Positions 31,365 through 42,376 of a DNA stretch of 64,000 bases are shown here, in pieces. Positions within the stretch are counted from its first letter, which is position 1, and every line of letters begins with the position of its first letter. Origin of the DNA: Craspedostauros australis (lineage: Eukaryota > Bacillariophyta > Bacillariophyceae > Mastogloiales > Achnanthaceae). A program made the position numbers and the translations under genes. The stretch is from the NCBI GenBank assembly GCA_026770025.1, contig JAMXDE010000021.1, positions 1 to 64,000 of the forward strand, read 5' to 3'. The notes under the pieces were generated by a model that made no database searches, was not told where the DNA came from, and was given only the letters and a program-made list of their open reading frames with translations.

Positions 31365-32545
31365 TCAGACCATTTCATACCATGCCATACCGTACCAGAA
31401 ATCTTCCACAAGTGAACGCATGGCGGAATTGAGTTGATTGATAAAAATAGTCGTCAGAATAGTCATTAGGATAGTAACTATATGAAAGGAGCTGGAGCAA
31501 TTTATGATCGATTCATTCAATGGTGCGTCCGGCATTCCTTCACCGTCCACCCTATCGTTCGCAGCGCGGTCTGGTTGGGCCGCGAGATACGCATAATCTT
31601 CTGTGAATGAATTGCAGATGATCCCGGTTGGCGTATGGCACGTTGGTGTGCATCATCATTTGCCAATGCGACATGAAGACGATGATTCAGCCACCGCTGT
31701 CATCGTCATGGTCGTCATTGCCGATCATATGGTTTCCGCATTTGCTTGTTTCGTTGGTGTGGAAGGAGGTGCGTGGGAAGCTATGGTGGACCTCGCTGGC
31801 GTCATGCATGGCTTGTAGGAATCGAATCCAACGTGACGGAGCGGGATGTACTACGGCTGTCAGCTTGTTGGTGGTGGTGGTGCTGCAGTTCGTGCATGAT
31901 GTCGCGCAGGGCACAAGCGCATGCCAACAGCTGCTGTATGGTTTTCGATATGGCGGACCAAGATGATGAGCCATGGGAGAAGTTGCCAACGTCATTGTAC
32001 ACGGTTTCAATAATGGTGGATCCGATGAGAGCATGCCTCTATCTCATCGTTTGCGGTTTGTGGCGGAGATGCATCGCTTCGAGCATCGGTATGAGCAGGC
32101 GTGGCTGGTTGTGGTGCGTGTTGTGGAAACTGAGGAACATCTCCGAACTGATGGCTCTGTTGGTCTCGGGAAAGTCGCTGCGTCCGATCTCACGGATGCA
32201 CCTGTCCAACATGTGCTGAATCTCCGTTTCAGACAACGCATCGGATGTTTATGTGCGTGGATGCTGCTGCTGATGACTTGAATCCAGACCGCACCATGGG
32301 CCATGACAAGTCTTGCCATTGCTGTTGGTTCTGTTGTTGGCTCTGCGATTTCACATGTCCCAAGCTCTCCTCTACTCCGGAGCAGTTGGTGTGATATCTT
32401 CCTTTCGGATGTCGCTGAGCGATGCGACAAGTTTGAGATAGCTGTTCATCACCGCTTGCCATTCATCATCGGCATCAGCGTCATCGTTGGCATCGTCATC
32501 GTCTCTTGCCATGGTCGCCTTCGTTGATTCTGGTTGGCGTGCCAT
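31365..32545 (-). pseudogene. Gene M, copy U3 (type A), broken
   Basis: Same lesions as U1: TAG after KPQTMR, loss of the IRECMEQHAVHI block and altered C-terminal end. Putative start at ATG 32545. Confidence 0.4.
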
Positions 32546-32900
32546 ATTTGCGCAGCCGCCGCTTGCTTGATTACTTCATTGCTTCATTGCTCTGCTGCTT
32601 GACGGACAACGTCTCAGTGTTGGCTGATACCTCCATCAATGCAAACATAGTCATGCCACTTCATCTCTCTTGCTCTCTCTCTCTCTCTCTCTCTCTCTTT
32701 TGTGTTGATGTTGATGTTGTTTGATGGATCATTGTGCAAAATCGGAGATTCGTCATTTGTGCGGCGCCAAGAATTTTTGGCGCGTTTGGTGGGTGCTCGT
32801 CTGTCTGCCATCCGTCGTTCATTCAACCAATGACACACGCACACACTCGCGACAAACATCACCAATGCGTTGTCTTCGTGCAATGCAACTCTGTTCGACG

Positions 32901-35284
32901 ATGGTGAGGGTGATGGCAACCACTCCAATGACGCCGCATCCCTTCACATTGGTATCACCACCACCAACACCAACGCAAACACAAACAATCAGACAAGATG
33001 ACGAGGCATCGACATCCAAGAGGAACTGTGGGAAGGCTCGCCAGTTGCTCCGTACCCTTGACCCACCCGTCGTACGATTATGAGTATTACTATGGAACCT
33101 TCCATGAGTACGATCTACTCTGGGAGTTGCCACAGCAAAGCGTCCAGCCTGATACTCTGTTCGAACCTGCGTCCAGCCCGTGCGCTCATGACAATCGAAG
33201 TTGCTGGAAGAGGACGGTGACAGACTGATAGCAGAGAAGCAAACGGAGACCAGGCGACCGCAACAGGCCGACACGAAATCGAAGGCGAACAAGCCCACCA
33301 GCGTTGCCAAAGAGGCCAAACCAGCTGCAAAATCAGGTGGTCGTGCCAGTGTCAGCACAGATACACCAAGCAGCGCCAATAGAAGGACAGCCAAAGATGC
33401 GAAAGCTTCGGCTGTGAAACGATCACGTGCAAAGAGTCTGGAGATGCTCGACATGCAAGCTCACGAGATGTCATTCAGCTCCCTTGATCCCAACAAGTTC
33501 ATCAACAACGAATCGATGCCGGTGCCAATCACCCCAGGTGGACTCAGCTTCGCCACAGCCCCAGCACTTAGCGCAACCCGCAAATGGAGCAGTCAAGACA
33601 AGATGATGCTTGCGCAGAGTCGGAGACGCAGGCCAAGGACACAAACGAATTCCAACGCAACGACCAGCGGCGACAAATCGAGGAGCAAGAGTTTGGAATT
33701 CTCGAAGGACGGACACAACATGCCAGTCACACCAGACACATTAGGCACATTGAGCGCAGCCAGCACCCTGGCTCTACCTCGAGTGGCGACAACGGAGACG
33801 TCACGCAGCAACAGCCTGGAGTCACGCTCCAATCTTCCAAATCTCCACGATGATGACAACGTCGACGTTGCGACAAGTGCTGCTGCAACGAATGGTGGGA
33901 GAAGCTTGGCGGCCCCTGTCACGCCTGGAGGTCGGAGCTCAGCATCTACACCAGCCCCGTTCAGCCACATACATGAATAGAGACAACAGTCTTCGTCGTT
34001 GAACAAGCGCAGGTCGACGTTGGCAAGCATCCTCAAGATCAAATCATCATCATTACGTGAAGTGTCGTCAACCAATCCTCCCAAATCGAAGCAACGACCA
34101 TCTCTCGAATCCCGACCATCGCAATTGGCCGACCTTGCCTTGACCAAAGCATCCGCAACGGCGTCATCATCATCGCCGTCACCACCGTCATCATCATCAC
34201 AGTCCAAATCCAAGCTCAATCTTCAACAGTTCGAACGCAACCACGGAGGTGTCTCGGCCACAACCCCAAGCCCCATCCAGTCCTGGAGCCTTGAGTTTGG
34301 GAATCGAATTGCAATCGAGCAAGAAGGAACGAGGGGCTCCTTCTCACAACAGATCTGCATGCAGTTCGTTGCGCCCAAGTGAAGACTCGAAGCAACGACG
34401 TTCACGCGGACGAAGCACGGGTGCTCTGCGTGAGGCGATCAAGGAAAGGATCTCCAAGGTGCTTGGCAATGGCCCCCGACGTCACCACTCCAGCAAAACA
34501 AGAGACGTGTCATCACCATCGATACCACCATCGTTATCACCGTCGCCACGGCATCGGCGGAGAAGCGCGCATCACACCAGTGGCAAACCGCACTCGACAT
34601 CGTCAAGATCAAAGAGTGTGGAGCGTTCGCCATCATTGCGTCATCGTCGTGACGGAGCAATTCACACTTGCTCCTCTGGAAGAAGCCGCCGCTCGCCATC
34701 GGTGCGGAGTCGTCGAAGTCCGTCCGATCGCGATCACAGAAGAACTGCGCAAGTATCGATGGACTCATCGCCATCATCACGGCGACAACGAGCATCTGGC
34801 AGTTCGGATGATGTGAACGCAGCCTCGCGTTCACGCCAATCCAACTCAAATGCGCACTCCACCGGTACTGGTTTGCACCAACGCAAGGGCTCACCTTCCC
34901 GAACGCATGCCCGGGGAAGTTCACGAAGACCAAATCAATGTGGCCGTAGCCAATCGACACCACGTGGCGAAGATCAGCGAAGGAAGTCCTCTGATGAACG
35001 ATCACCATCGGCGCGACAACAAAGCAGATCAAGAGGATATCGAAATTAGAGCGTCGAACGGCACAGCGATGAGAGAGATGAAGATGGACGACATGGCGAA
35101 CAACAACATGGCAACAAACGTTCGTCATCACACGAGGCCCTTCAATCAAATTGTTGTGGACGAAGCAGATCATCGACTCGCGATGCTGTCTACCATGAGA
35201 AGCTGTCTGACACAAAGCCACTGCAACTCATATCAAAGAAAGCAGTCAGGAACAAGAGCGCGTCTCAGTACCGCCATCCCTTGA
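32901..35284 (+). pseudogene. Gene S, copy U3: Ser/Arg-rich protein, broken
   Basis: Carries the same four type A lesions as U1, so they predate the block duplication. It differs in the RS region: KSVERSPSLRHRR here against KSVERSTSLCHRR in U1, with the U3 form closer to type B. AATAAA at 35421. Confidence 0.55.
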
Positions 35285-35509
35285 TGAATGGTACCAAAAC
35301 TCCCACCCTGTGATGCATCACGACATGATGGGATGGAATGAGATGGATGGGCCGCTCCGTATTTGTATCATACTCATAGAGGTATGGTAGACTCATGTCG
35401 CTGTATGAAATACACCTACGAATAAACTGTACTTCTCTACGTATGTTTGGAACAGTACCGCATGCACTATATCTGCTCGTGCAATAGAACACTGTGATGA
35501 AGTCACCGG

Positions 35510-36433
35510 ATGTTTCAAGAGATTGAAGGGCTGGATACTGCTCCCGCGCTGCCTCTGCCTTGTCTACGACTACTCGTGTGCGCCCTCTGCAGTACATACC
35601 CACACAGGGATGTTGCCGATGTCATTCACGAACGGATTGGACATCTGTGGTTCCATCCACACTCCGCCATGAGCATCGTTGTTGGTTCGTTGCTCAGACA
35701 AAGGACGCATGGCAGCAGCATTATCACAAGCCGTGCGGTCGTCACCGTGCCGCCGGATTCACACACAGAACACTCCACTCCAAGTCACACTGCCAAACAG
35801 ATTGAAAGCTACAGTGCCGATGCCAGCCGATCCAAGCTTCTGAAAGAGGCGATCTACGAAGAGCACATGGCGAACAAGGCAGAGGGAGATGATGAGAAGT
35901 CACGAGGAGCATGGGTGCTGCACGGTTCCATCGACTGTCTCGTATCACGCTATTGTCCTCATCTCTCCATGAGTTGCACTCCGCCATTGTGCCAAAACTG
36001 CAGTCGAGACCCTTGCCAAGCCCCAGGAGGAGTGATCACTCGCGGTTACAGCAACAATTGCCAGGGTCACCATCCATTCCAATCTTCGAAGCGAGCAGTG
36101 CCAGCGCGGCGGAAATACAAGAATCGACGAGCCAGCGCAGTCCAAGCATCCAGAGAGCTTGACGAGCAAAAGAAGAAACCAACGAATCAACCAACCAACC
36201 AACAAGCAACCCCATGCAGAGTGCGAGTGCCGTATTGCGGATCATGGTTGGCACAGAGTTTCCGTATGGCACAAGAAGCACATGGTCAGCGATCCCTGGC
36301 CCATTCGCGCACCGTATACCCACATGTCCTCCTTCGTGGTGCTCCCAACTTCGTTGATGAGGCGGATGTTCCTGTCGATCGCCTCAGTTTGTTGGAACAT
36401 GACGAATATTCAGATTCGTGTATGACCCGGTAG
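35510..36433 (+). CDS. P open frame, copy U3, running into Copia-3 LTR
   Basis: Same P sequence as U1 up to VPVDRLS. Copia-3 inserted at its end, so the last 15 or so codons are LTR sequence. The first 293 codons correspond to the other copies. Confidence 0.35.
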   Translation: MFQEIEGLDTAPALPLPCLRLLVCALCSTYPHRDVADVIHERIGHLWFHPHSAMSIVVGSLLRQRTHGSSIITSRAVVTVPPDSHTEHSTPSHTAKQIESYSADASRSKLLKEAIYEEHMANKAEGDDEKSRGAWVLHGSIDCLVSRYCPHLSMSCTPPLCQNCSRDPCQAPGGVITRGYSNNCQGHHPFQSSKRAVPARRKYKNRRASAVQASRELDEQKKKPTNQPTNQQATPCRVRVPYCGSWLAQSFRMAQEAHGQRSLAHSRTVYPHVLLRGAPNFVDEADVPVDRLSLLEHDEYSDSCMTR

Positions 36434-36546
36434 GGGTCACAGTTGCGCAAATGACTGCTCACACATATTTGTTTGTCCAGAACTCCTTCTCACGATCAAA
36501 TGTTCCAAACCCGAAAACGGAAAATTCACAGCAGAATCCTCGAATA

Positions 36547-37295
36547 TCCATAATGAGGTTTTTCATGTCTGTGGAGACAAACTCTACGTAGCTTGTCTCC
36601 ACAGGCAAATTGAAGTCTCAATTTGCCTCCACAGGCAAATCGACCCCCATTTGCCTGTGGAGACAAACGGAAGGTCGCCGAAAATGGCAACGTACTACTT
36701 AAGTCCCACATTCCTCCACGATGTCCCGTGTTGCAGAAAAAAAAAACCGATTTCGCTCCGAAACCCGAAAGTGGGTTGTTTTTTTTTCTGACTCCTTCGA
36801 GTAACTCATTTATTTGGCGATTTTATAAAAAAAAACCTCGCGATGCAGCACGGCGTCATTGGTCATGTCTCAGGGGTTCCTTTCCGTGCGCCTGTCTTGC
36901 TTTTCTGACGTCATGGGATCTAAGGTAATGAGCTTTTACTTTTTGATTTCGATGTCATCCACCACGCTCCTGACAACAACACCAAAATCCTGGCAACGGT
37001 GTGACACGACAAGGAGGGTGGAGCACGAATAATGATTATTGTTTGTTCAATTACCACAACTGCAGCGATTATTATAGAACTAAGACATGAGGCATGTCGT
37101 GAGTCGAGCTGGCCAGCGAAAAAGGGTTTGAAAAAAAAACGGCTTCTCATAAAGCGTATTTGGGCGAGTCCGTTGAGTCGCAGTTTGTCTGTGGAGACAA
37201 ATGGACCCCAATTTGCCTGTGGAGACAAATTGCACCTCCAATTTGCCTGGGGAGACAAGCCACGTAGGCCAGTACCAGGCCGAAATCATTATGGA
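36547..37295. mobile_element. Non-autonomous inverted-repeat DNA transposon (MITE-like, 749 bp)
   Basis: Ends TCCATAATGA...TCATTATGGA, flanked by TA (36545-36546 and 37296-37297; the surrounding ATAT leaves a 2-4 base ambiguity). The empty site is read directly in the 3' LTR (CGAATATGACG). Subterminal arrays of TTTGCCTGTGGAGACAAA-like units lie in both orientations at 36565-36668 and 37183-37258, with a longer inverted match TACGTRGCTTGTCTCC near both ends. No transposase frame. The TA target suits a Tc1/mariner or PIF-like helper, but no family is recognised. Confidence 0.85.
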
Positions 37296-37412
37296 TATGA
37301 CGAAAGAATCTCGGAATCTTCAGAAACAAATAATCTACCGATCGAGAGGAATCTAACGTCAGCGGGAACGTGAGGAGCAGAGCATGAACGTCAGCAGAGG
37401 AGCAAGACCAGA

Positions 37413-37420
37413 TATATATG
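37413..37420 (+). promoter_or_regulatory. Putative TATA box in Copia-3 5' LTR
   Basis: TATATATG in the right half of the LTR; the same box is at 42649-42656 in the 3' LTR. It lies downstream of the nested transposon, so a transcript starting here would leave that insertion out. Confidence 0.5.
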
Positions 37421-37801
37421 GATGAGAGGAATCACTTAGGTAAGACGTCAGGATTAGAGACTGACGCAATCGAGTTCCTGAATCTCTGTCTGACACAACC
37501 AAGACCAAATAAGACAACAACACGACGAACTGCGGGAAACTGGCGCAGGTCGAGGATTCACATCACGGTGGATCGTTAGGAATTAGGAAATGATCTGACT
37601 CAATAGGAGTCAGAACTACACGAGTTTGCAGGGCAACTGGAGATTGACATGAGTTGACTTTTGACAGACAAGTCGAGCTCATAAATCGCAGAGAAAGAGG
37701 AATCACCAACCTACAAACCCGGGATAACAGAACAACTAACTTAGTGAACCAATTGTAGCCCCACCCGGTCTACATGAGCAACAGGATTGAGACCTGTTTC
37801 A

Positions 37802-37819
37802 ACACGTTTTAAAACGTGT
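37802..37819. other. 18-bp perfect palindrome at LTR/leader junction of Copia-3
   Basis: ACACGTTTTAAAACGTGT covers the last three LTR bases and the position where a primer-binding site is expected. No complement to a tRNA end or to the initiator-tRNA anticodon arm is recognised here. The leader continues to 37875 with no other feature seen. Confidence 0.6.
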
Positions 37820-37875
37820 CTTGAGACACTCAGACACACGAAGTTGGGCCATCAGGGCTGAAGAACAACGACAAG

Positions 37876-40800
37876 ATGGATGAAGACGGGGTCAAGTCGG
37901 TGAAGATCGTCAAGTTCGATGGCGAGGACTTTGACGAGTGGTTGGACGTCTTCATGGCTCTCGCTGCGTGCAAGGGGTATGATGAGGTGTTGGACGAGAC
38001 AGTCGCGGTACCAAGGCATGATCAGGCAGCCAAGAGCGAAGCAGAGAAGAAGGCTGAGCGGATGAACAAGGCAGCATACAGCACGCTGATGCTCAGCACT
38101 GAGGGACTGGCGAGAAGCATTGTGAGGGAGTGCAAGACAGATCACCAACCCAAGGGTGATGCTGTGGCAGCGTTGAAGGCACTTCAGGACAGGTATGCGC
38201 CGCGGGACAAGGCAGACAAGGTGACGAAGCTCAACGAGTTCACCATGTGTACACTGCAGACTCCGGAAGAGGATCCAAGCCAGTGGATGATGAGAATCAA
38301 CAAGATTGTGAAGGAGCTGAAGGATTTTGGCGTGGAGAAGACGGATGACGACTGCATTGCGCATGTGATGGTGAACCTACCGGAGGAGATCTACAGCGAG
38401 GTGAAGACTACACTGGATAGAGAGCTGAATGATGGAGACCTCAAGTGGGAGTCACTGAAGAAGTCCCTGATCCGATTCTGGAAGAGGAAGGTGAGGACGA
38501 GTGAGGATGGGAGCACTGCTTCGACTTCAACCAACAAGGCCTTCAACACCATGACGAAGGGGTATCAGAGCGGGTTCAAGGGCACGTGTCGCAAGTGTGG
38601 AGAATACGGACACAAGGCAGCAGAGTGCACCAAGCCACCAACCAACAACAATGACTACCTCCAACGAATCAAGTGCTACAGATGCAAGAAGCAAGGGCAC
38701 AAGGCCAAGGATTGTCTGGAGAAGAGCGGACAGGGCGGACAAGCAGGAGGATCTGGGAACACCCACTCTGGAATGTTCGTTGGTATGGCGGCGATATCTC
38801 ATGTAACTGGGACAGATGGCAGGCAGGCTGGAGACAAGAACAAGTGGCTGGCGGACACCGGAGCTACATGCCATGTGACCTGGTCAACCGAAGGGATCAC
38901 AGATCTGGTGGCGGTCACCGACGACAGACAGGTGCAGGTGGGAGACCGCAACATGGTGACACCAACCCATGTGGGGGAATTCCATGGAGAGTGTCTGGAT
39001 GGTACCGAGTTCATCTTGAAGTCAGTCTTCGTGGTCCCAGGATTCGCGCACAACATCATCAGTATTCCCCAATTCCTGGAGAAGGGATGCACGCTCAGTG
39101 GAGGCAAGGATGATATCACTTTGAAGCATCCAAGCGCCAACATCAGTCTGAAGTTCCAACATGAAGAGGACAATGGAGACGGCAACCTGTACTTCCTCAA
39201 ATGCAAGTCAAAGGGGAAGCCAACGGAATCCATCATGGCCACGGGAACTGTGGAGAGGAAGAGCACCATGGATGTCAATCGAGCTCATCGCATCCTGGGG
39301 CATCCAAACGAGCGCTACACCAAGCTGACAGCAGCAAAGGCAGGCTGGTCACTCACTGGGACTTGGAGAGCATGTGAGGCGTGTGCAAAGGCAAAAGCAA
39401 AGGCGAAGGGAGTGCGGAAGAAGGCCTTTGAGAAGGCTACCAACATCGCTCAACGCCTATACCTGGACATCTCTGGTCCATACAAGAAGACGGCCAAAGG
39501 AAGCAACTACTGGCTGTTGATCGTGGATGAGGTTTCGAAGAAGAAGTGGAGTTACTTCCTGACGAACAAGAGCCAGCTTGCAGGACAGGTGGAGACTCTG
39601 CTCACCAAACTCAAAGGTGCGGACCTGAAGGTGGAGGCCATTCGGTGTGACAACGCTGGTGAGAACCAAGGGAAGCTGGAGAAGGTCTGTGACGAGCACG
39701 GAATCCAACTGGAGTACACTGCCCCCAATACACCAATGATGAATGGTGTTGTCGAGAGAGGATTCGTGACGATTCGAGATTCGGCACTGGCGCTCATGTT
39801 GGATGCTGATCTCACTGATGAGGCACAAGGACGGCTTTGGGCGGAGGCAATCCACACGGCAACTCGGCTCCATAACCTGACGGTCACGACAGGCAACAAC
39901 AAGAGTCCAGATGAAACCTTCTACGGCCAGAATCCCAAGCTCTATCCGCATCTGATGGAATGGGGACGCGTCGGATACGTAACGGATCGCGCCAAGAAGC
40001 CGAAGCTGACACCGAAAGCATTCAAAACGGTGATGCTGGGCTATGCTGACAACCATGCAGGCGATACCTACCGGATGCTGAAGGTCGATACCAACAAGGT
40101 GGTGATGTCCAGAGACCTGAACTGGATGGAGTGGCACGGAGCAGGGGTTGTGGACGGTGTGGAGATCATTGCACAACCTGAGCCTGCATCCAGTCCAACA
40201 CCAGCAGCAGCCGCAGCCGCAGTCCCAGATGAGAAGGCTGTGGCCGACGCGAATGTTCCACTGATGATGACTCCGTCCAACGGGGAGAGAGCGGCAACCA
40301 CCAAGATTCCAAAGATGGTCAGCATCGATGAACTTCCTCATGTCATTTCGGACGATGAGAGCGGTGTGATGGCGGACCCAACCGACCATGTCCGGGACGA
40401 TATCAACGGAATCGTTGTGGATCCTGGGCTTGTCTCTGATTCGGATGGAAATGAGGGCATGGATGACTTCGAGATGGTGGATGTGCATCAGGCGAATGAA
40501 CGGCGTGTGACACCTGCGAACCAACGTGAGAGACATCCAACTCGTCTGGCAGTTCCGCAAGCTGGGAGAGGGTCATCCAAGATGGAGAGAGAGCGAGCGA
40601 AACTACAGACCTGGAGATCCTACGAGGTGCAAGGCCGGAATGATGGAAGGCCAAACACCAGATCCGGGAGAGTGTTGATGGTTTTCAACGCTTCCCTTAC
40701 TTCTGATCCAGGGCTGCCGAAGACGCTCAAGGACGCTCTGAGCAGGCCAGATGGTGACAAGTGGAAGGGAGCAGCTGAAAAGGAGGTTCACAACTTCCAG

Positions 40801-42324
40801 AAGCGCGACTGTCTCCAAGTCATTGATCGAGGCAGCATGGGACGAGGACGCACTGCACTCAAGTCTCGCTGGATATTCGTGAAGAAGTCCGAACAGGATG
40901 GATCAACACGGTACAAAGCGAGGCTGGTGGTGAAGGGATACGAACAGATCCCTGGAGTGGACTTCACAGAGTCATTCTCCCCGGTCGCAAGTGATACCAC
41001 AATTCGAACAATGCTGGCGGTGTGCCTGGCCAACACTGGATGGGTGATCGAAGCCCTGGATGTGGAGGCAGCATTCCTGAACGCAGAGATTGAAGAAGAG
41101 GTGTACATCGAGATCCCAGAAGGATTCGTGGACGGAGACTTTGACGGAAGGGCAGATCCAGAATATCGTCACAAGCATGTTGCAAAACTGCTGAAGGCGG
41201 TGTATGGAACGGTTCAAGCACCCAGAGCATGGATGAAGACTTTCACAGCAGCACTGGTGGACATTGGATTCACCAAGAGTCTGGCAGATCCATGCTTGTT
41301 CGTGTACAAGTCGAGCGGGCAAGTCACAGCACTGGTGATAGTGTATGTCGACGATGCTGCTATCGGAGGAGACCCAGTCACAGTCGAATGGATCAAGGAA
41401 GAGATCGCACGCAAGTTCAACATCACGGACCTTGGAGAGCTCACCAAACATCTGGGAGTATGGTACAAGAGGATGACTGATGCAGATGGCAAGTGCCTGG
41501 TGGTCAGCATGGACGACTTCGTGGAGCAGATGATCAAGGAATTCGAACAGCACTACGGATCGAACATCAGACTCTTTGAGACCCCAGGATACCCATCAAC
41601 TACCCTGGTGAAGGCGGCCGAAGATGATGAAGTGGACAATCGCGCTGGATACCGATCCATTGTTGGCAAGCTCCTCTGGATGATGAAGAAAGTGGGACCA
41701 GAGTGTGCCAACGCTGTCAGAGAACTTGCATCACATCTGGAGCATCCAACCAAGGAACACTGGAAGGCGATGGCGAGACTGATCGGATACATCAAGGCTG
41801 AGATTGCGAAGGAGGACAGCTATGCCATCAAACTCAGGAAGCCGCGCAAGCTGGAGATCGAAGCATGGTGCGATTCGGATTACGCAACGAACAAGGATCA
41901 TCGTCGCAGCGTCTCAGGCAACATCGTGACGGTCGGAGGGTGTCTTGTGAGCTGGCAGTCCAAGACACAGCGATCGGTGACACTCTCGAGCACAGAGGCG
42001 GAGTACGTGTCGATGGCAAACTGCGCAACCGAATGCAAGTTCGCCAAGATGCTGCTGGATGAGATGACCGGAACCAACACGCAGATCACTCTACATGGCG
42101 ACAACACTGGAGCAATCTTCTTGACCAAGAACCAGCAGGTTGGACTACGCACCAAGCACATCGATGTGGCATATCACTTCATCAAGGAGATGGTACAGGG
42201 AGGAGAGATGACCATGAAGTTCACACCATCCGAGATGAACTTCGCGGATCCCATGACCAAGAATGTGAAGGAGAGCATTCATGAGAGACTGGTGCCATCC
42301 ATCAGACAAGGAGGGTTGAAGTGA
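37876..42324 (+). CDS. Copia-3 gag-pol polyprotein (1482 aa)
   Basis: One open frame from ATG 37876. Domains: an N-terminal capsid region of the UBN2-like gag type (about residues 8-215); two CCHC zinc knuckles (C238-C251 and C267-C280); aspartic protease DTG at D327; a zinc-type pre-integrase region (HRILGHP, CEACAK, about 470-505); integrase core D531, D592, E627; reverse transcriptase with YVDD at 1157-1160; RNase H with D1333, E1374 and TKHIDVAYHF. The absence of a gag/pol frame change contrasts with Copia-2. A short tail separates the stop from the 3' LTR, with a purine stretch ACAGGGAGAG just before it. Confidence 0.95.
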   Translation: MDEDGVKSVKIVKFDGEDFDEWLDVFMALAACKGYDEVLDETVAVPRHDQAAKSEAEKKAERMNKAAYSTLMLSTEGLARSIVRECKTDHQPKGDAVAALKALQDRYAPRDKADKVTKLNEFTMCTLQTPEEDPSQWMMRINKIVKELKDFGVEKTDDDCIAHVMVNLPEEIYSEVKTTLDRELNDGDLKWESLKKSLIRFWKRKVRTSEDGSTASTSTNKAFNTMTKGYQSGFKGTCRKCGEYGHKAAECTKPPTNNNDYLQRIKCYRCKKQGHKAKDCLEKSGQGGQAGGSGNTHSGMFVGMAAISHVTGTDGRQAGDKNKWLADTGATCHVTWSTEGITDLVAVTDDRQVQVGDRNMVTPTHVGEFHGECLDGTEFILKSVFVVPGFAHNIISIPQFLEKGCTLSGGKDDITLKHPSANISLKFQHEEDNGDGNLYFLKCKSKGKPTESIMATGTVERKSTMDVNRAHRILGHPNERYTKLTAAKAGWSLTGTWRACEACAKAKAKAKGVRKKAFEKATNIAQRLYLDISGPYKKTAKGSNYWLLIVDEVSKKKWSYFLTNKSQLAGQVETLLTKLKGADLKVEAIRCDNAGENQGKLEKVCDEHGIQLEYTAPNTPMMNGVVERGFVTIRDSALALMLDADLTDEAQGRLWAEAIHTATRLHNLTVTTGNNKSPDETFYGQNPKLYPHLMEWGRVGYVTDRAKKPKLTPKAFKTVMLGYADNHAGDTYRMLKVDTNKVVMSRDLNWMEWHGAGVVDGVEIIAQPEPASSPTPAAAAAAVPDEKAVADANVPLMMTPSNGERAATTKIPKMVSIDELPHVISDDESGVMADPTDHVRDDINGIVVDPGLVSDSDGNEGMDDFEMVDVHQANERRVTPANQRERHPTRLAVPQAGRGSSKMERERAKLQTWRSYEVQGRNDGRPNTRSGRVLMVFNASLTSDPGLPKTLKDALSRPDGDKWKGAAEKEVHNFQKRDCLQVIDRGSMGRGRTALKSRWIFVKKSEQDGSTRYKARLVVKGYEQIPGVDFTESFSPVASDTTIRTMLAVCLANTGWVIEALDVEAAFLNAEIEEEVYIEIPEGFVDGDFDGRADPEYRHKHVAKLLKAVYGTVQAPRAWMKTFTAALVDIGFTKSLADPCLFVYKSSGQVTALVIVYVDDAAIGGDPVTVEWIKEEIARKFNITDLGELTKHLGVWYKRMTDADGKCLVVSMDDFVEQMIKEFEQHYGSNIRLFETPGYPSTTLVKAAEDDEVDNRAGYRSIVGKLLWMMKKVGPECANAVRELASHLEHPTKEHWKAMARLIGYIKAEIAKEDSYAIKLRKPRKLEIEAWCDSDYATNKDHRRSVSGNIVTVGGCLVSWQSKTQRSVTLSSTEAEYVSMANCATECKFAKMLLDEMTGTNTQITLHGDNTGAIFLTKNQQVGLRTKHIDVAYHFIKEMVQGGEMTMKFTPSEMNFADPMTKNVKESIHERLVPSIRQGGLK

Positions 42325-42376
42325 CAATCGACGTCATTTTGAGATGAAAGGAGAGGTTCTGCACAAACAGGGAGAG

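Larger units (their letters stand above)
28549..36065. repeat. Cassette copy U3, type A (7517 bp)
   Basis: Duplicate of U1 at +22715. Differences are very few after about 29.2 kb; a small cluster at about 34630-34645 resembles type B. Confidence 0.92.
36390..37804 (+). repeat. 5' LTR of Copia-3 with nested transposon
   Basis: 1415 bp. Removing 36547-37297 (nested element plus one TA) leaves the 664-bp sequence of the 3' LTR. Confidence 0.92.

Noticed and set aside
36390-36433. P copy U3 as a longer natural protein
   Set aside because: The added codons are Copia-3 LTR sequence.
36390-37804. 5' LTR of Copia-3 as a different, longer LTR family
   Set aside because: The extra length is fully explained by the 749-bp nested transposon plus one TA; the rest equals the 3' LTR.
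39457-40560. 367-codon minus-strand frame inside Copia-3
   Set aside because: Shadow of the integrase-coding strand; no domain of its own.
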